In this document: positions 12,959 through 12,986 of the stretch, piece after piece
How positions within the stretch are numbered: position 1 is the first letter of the stretch
How the letters are laid out: each line of letters starts with the position of its first letter
From: Clostridia bacterium
GTDB taxonomy: Bacteria > Bacillota_A > Clostridia > Monoglobales > Monoglobaceae
Direction of reading: 5' to 3'
Assembly: GCA_017436135.1 (NCBI GenBank)
Contig: JAFSDQ010000022.1
Location: 1-12,986 of the forward strand
DNA length: 12,986 nucleotides
The notes under the pieces: model-generated
Databases searched by the model: none
What the model saw: the letters and a program-made list of their open reading frames with translations, nothing else
What the model was told of the DNA's origin: nothing
Position numbers and translations under genes: made by a program

Positions 12959-12986
12959 GTCCTGTATGTGATTTTAGTGTTGATTA

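Larger units (their letters stand above)
11931..12986 (+). other. tRNA-Leu fragment array with inserted cassettes
   Basis: Four copies of one 31-base tRNA block at 11938, 12441, 12794 and 12924 share identity in the block. They differ upstream (acceptor strands GCGGGCG, GCGGATG, GCGGGCG, GCGCCAG) and, except for copies 2 and 4, downstream. A different payload follows each: an IVS-type gene, a zinc-ribbon gene, about 60 bases with no feature I recognise (12859-12916), and unseen DNA. Identity in a core with unlike flanks is what repeated site-specific integration or recombination would leave. An assembly artefact around tRNA repeats must also be considered. Confidence 0.6.

Noticed and set aside
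11931..12986. CRISPR array or integron attC array
   Set aside because: Repeats are few, unevenly spaced (about 500, 350 and 130 bases) and are recognisable tRNA sequence; no cas or integrase gene is in the window. The integron resemblance is only in layout.

Overview
The window looks like chromosomal DNA of an uncultured, moderately AT-rich member of the Clostridia, probably gut-type Oscillospirales or Clostridiales. This rests on the protein set: a YacP/Rae1-like NYN domain, a small four-Cys protein behind folD, and a YgiQ radical SAM protein. Strong AGGAGG-type ribosome sites and sigma-A promoters with 17-base spacers fit the same group. No taxonomic search was possible.

Positions 1-9300 read as ordinary core genome. 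They hold the 3' part of tuf with its terminator, then a leftward HAD phosphatase that diverges from a rightward ygiQ-folD-small Cys protein operon. The two divergent promoters have their -35 boxes on the arms of a perfect 10-bp inverted repeat, and the ygiQ promoter lies so close to the ATG that a leaderless mRNA is predicted. A shared two-way terminator separates this operon from a leftward 850-residue gene. That protein is a Tet(M)-like ribosomal GTPase fused to a Rae1-like A-site endoribonuclease domain. Next comes ptsI (PTS enzyme I), with no HPr gene nearby.

Positions 9296-11837 hold a signalling and metabolism cluster behind one strong promoter: a PP2C-type phosphatase, a membrane-anchored FHA protein with a long acidic linker, and cysK. 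No Ser/Thr kinase lies in the window.

Positions 11838-12986 are clearly accessory and are the most unusual part. A strong promoter leads into a tRNA-Leu(UAG) gene that is cut off just after the anticodon. The same 31-base D-arm/anticodon block recurs three more times within about 1 kb. Each copy is followed by different DNA, and no copy has a 3' acceptor strand in the window. Between copies sit a four-helix-bundle gene of the 23S rRNA intervening-sequence (IVS) family bounded by imperfect 32-bp inverted repeats, a 45-residue zinc-ribbon protein bounded by direct repeats, and a possible mini-ORF. The region looks like a cassette or insertion array built on a tRNA-Leu gene. It continues past the window end, so the intact tRNA, if there is one, is not visible.
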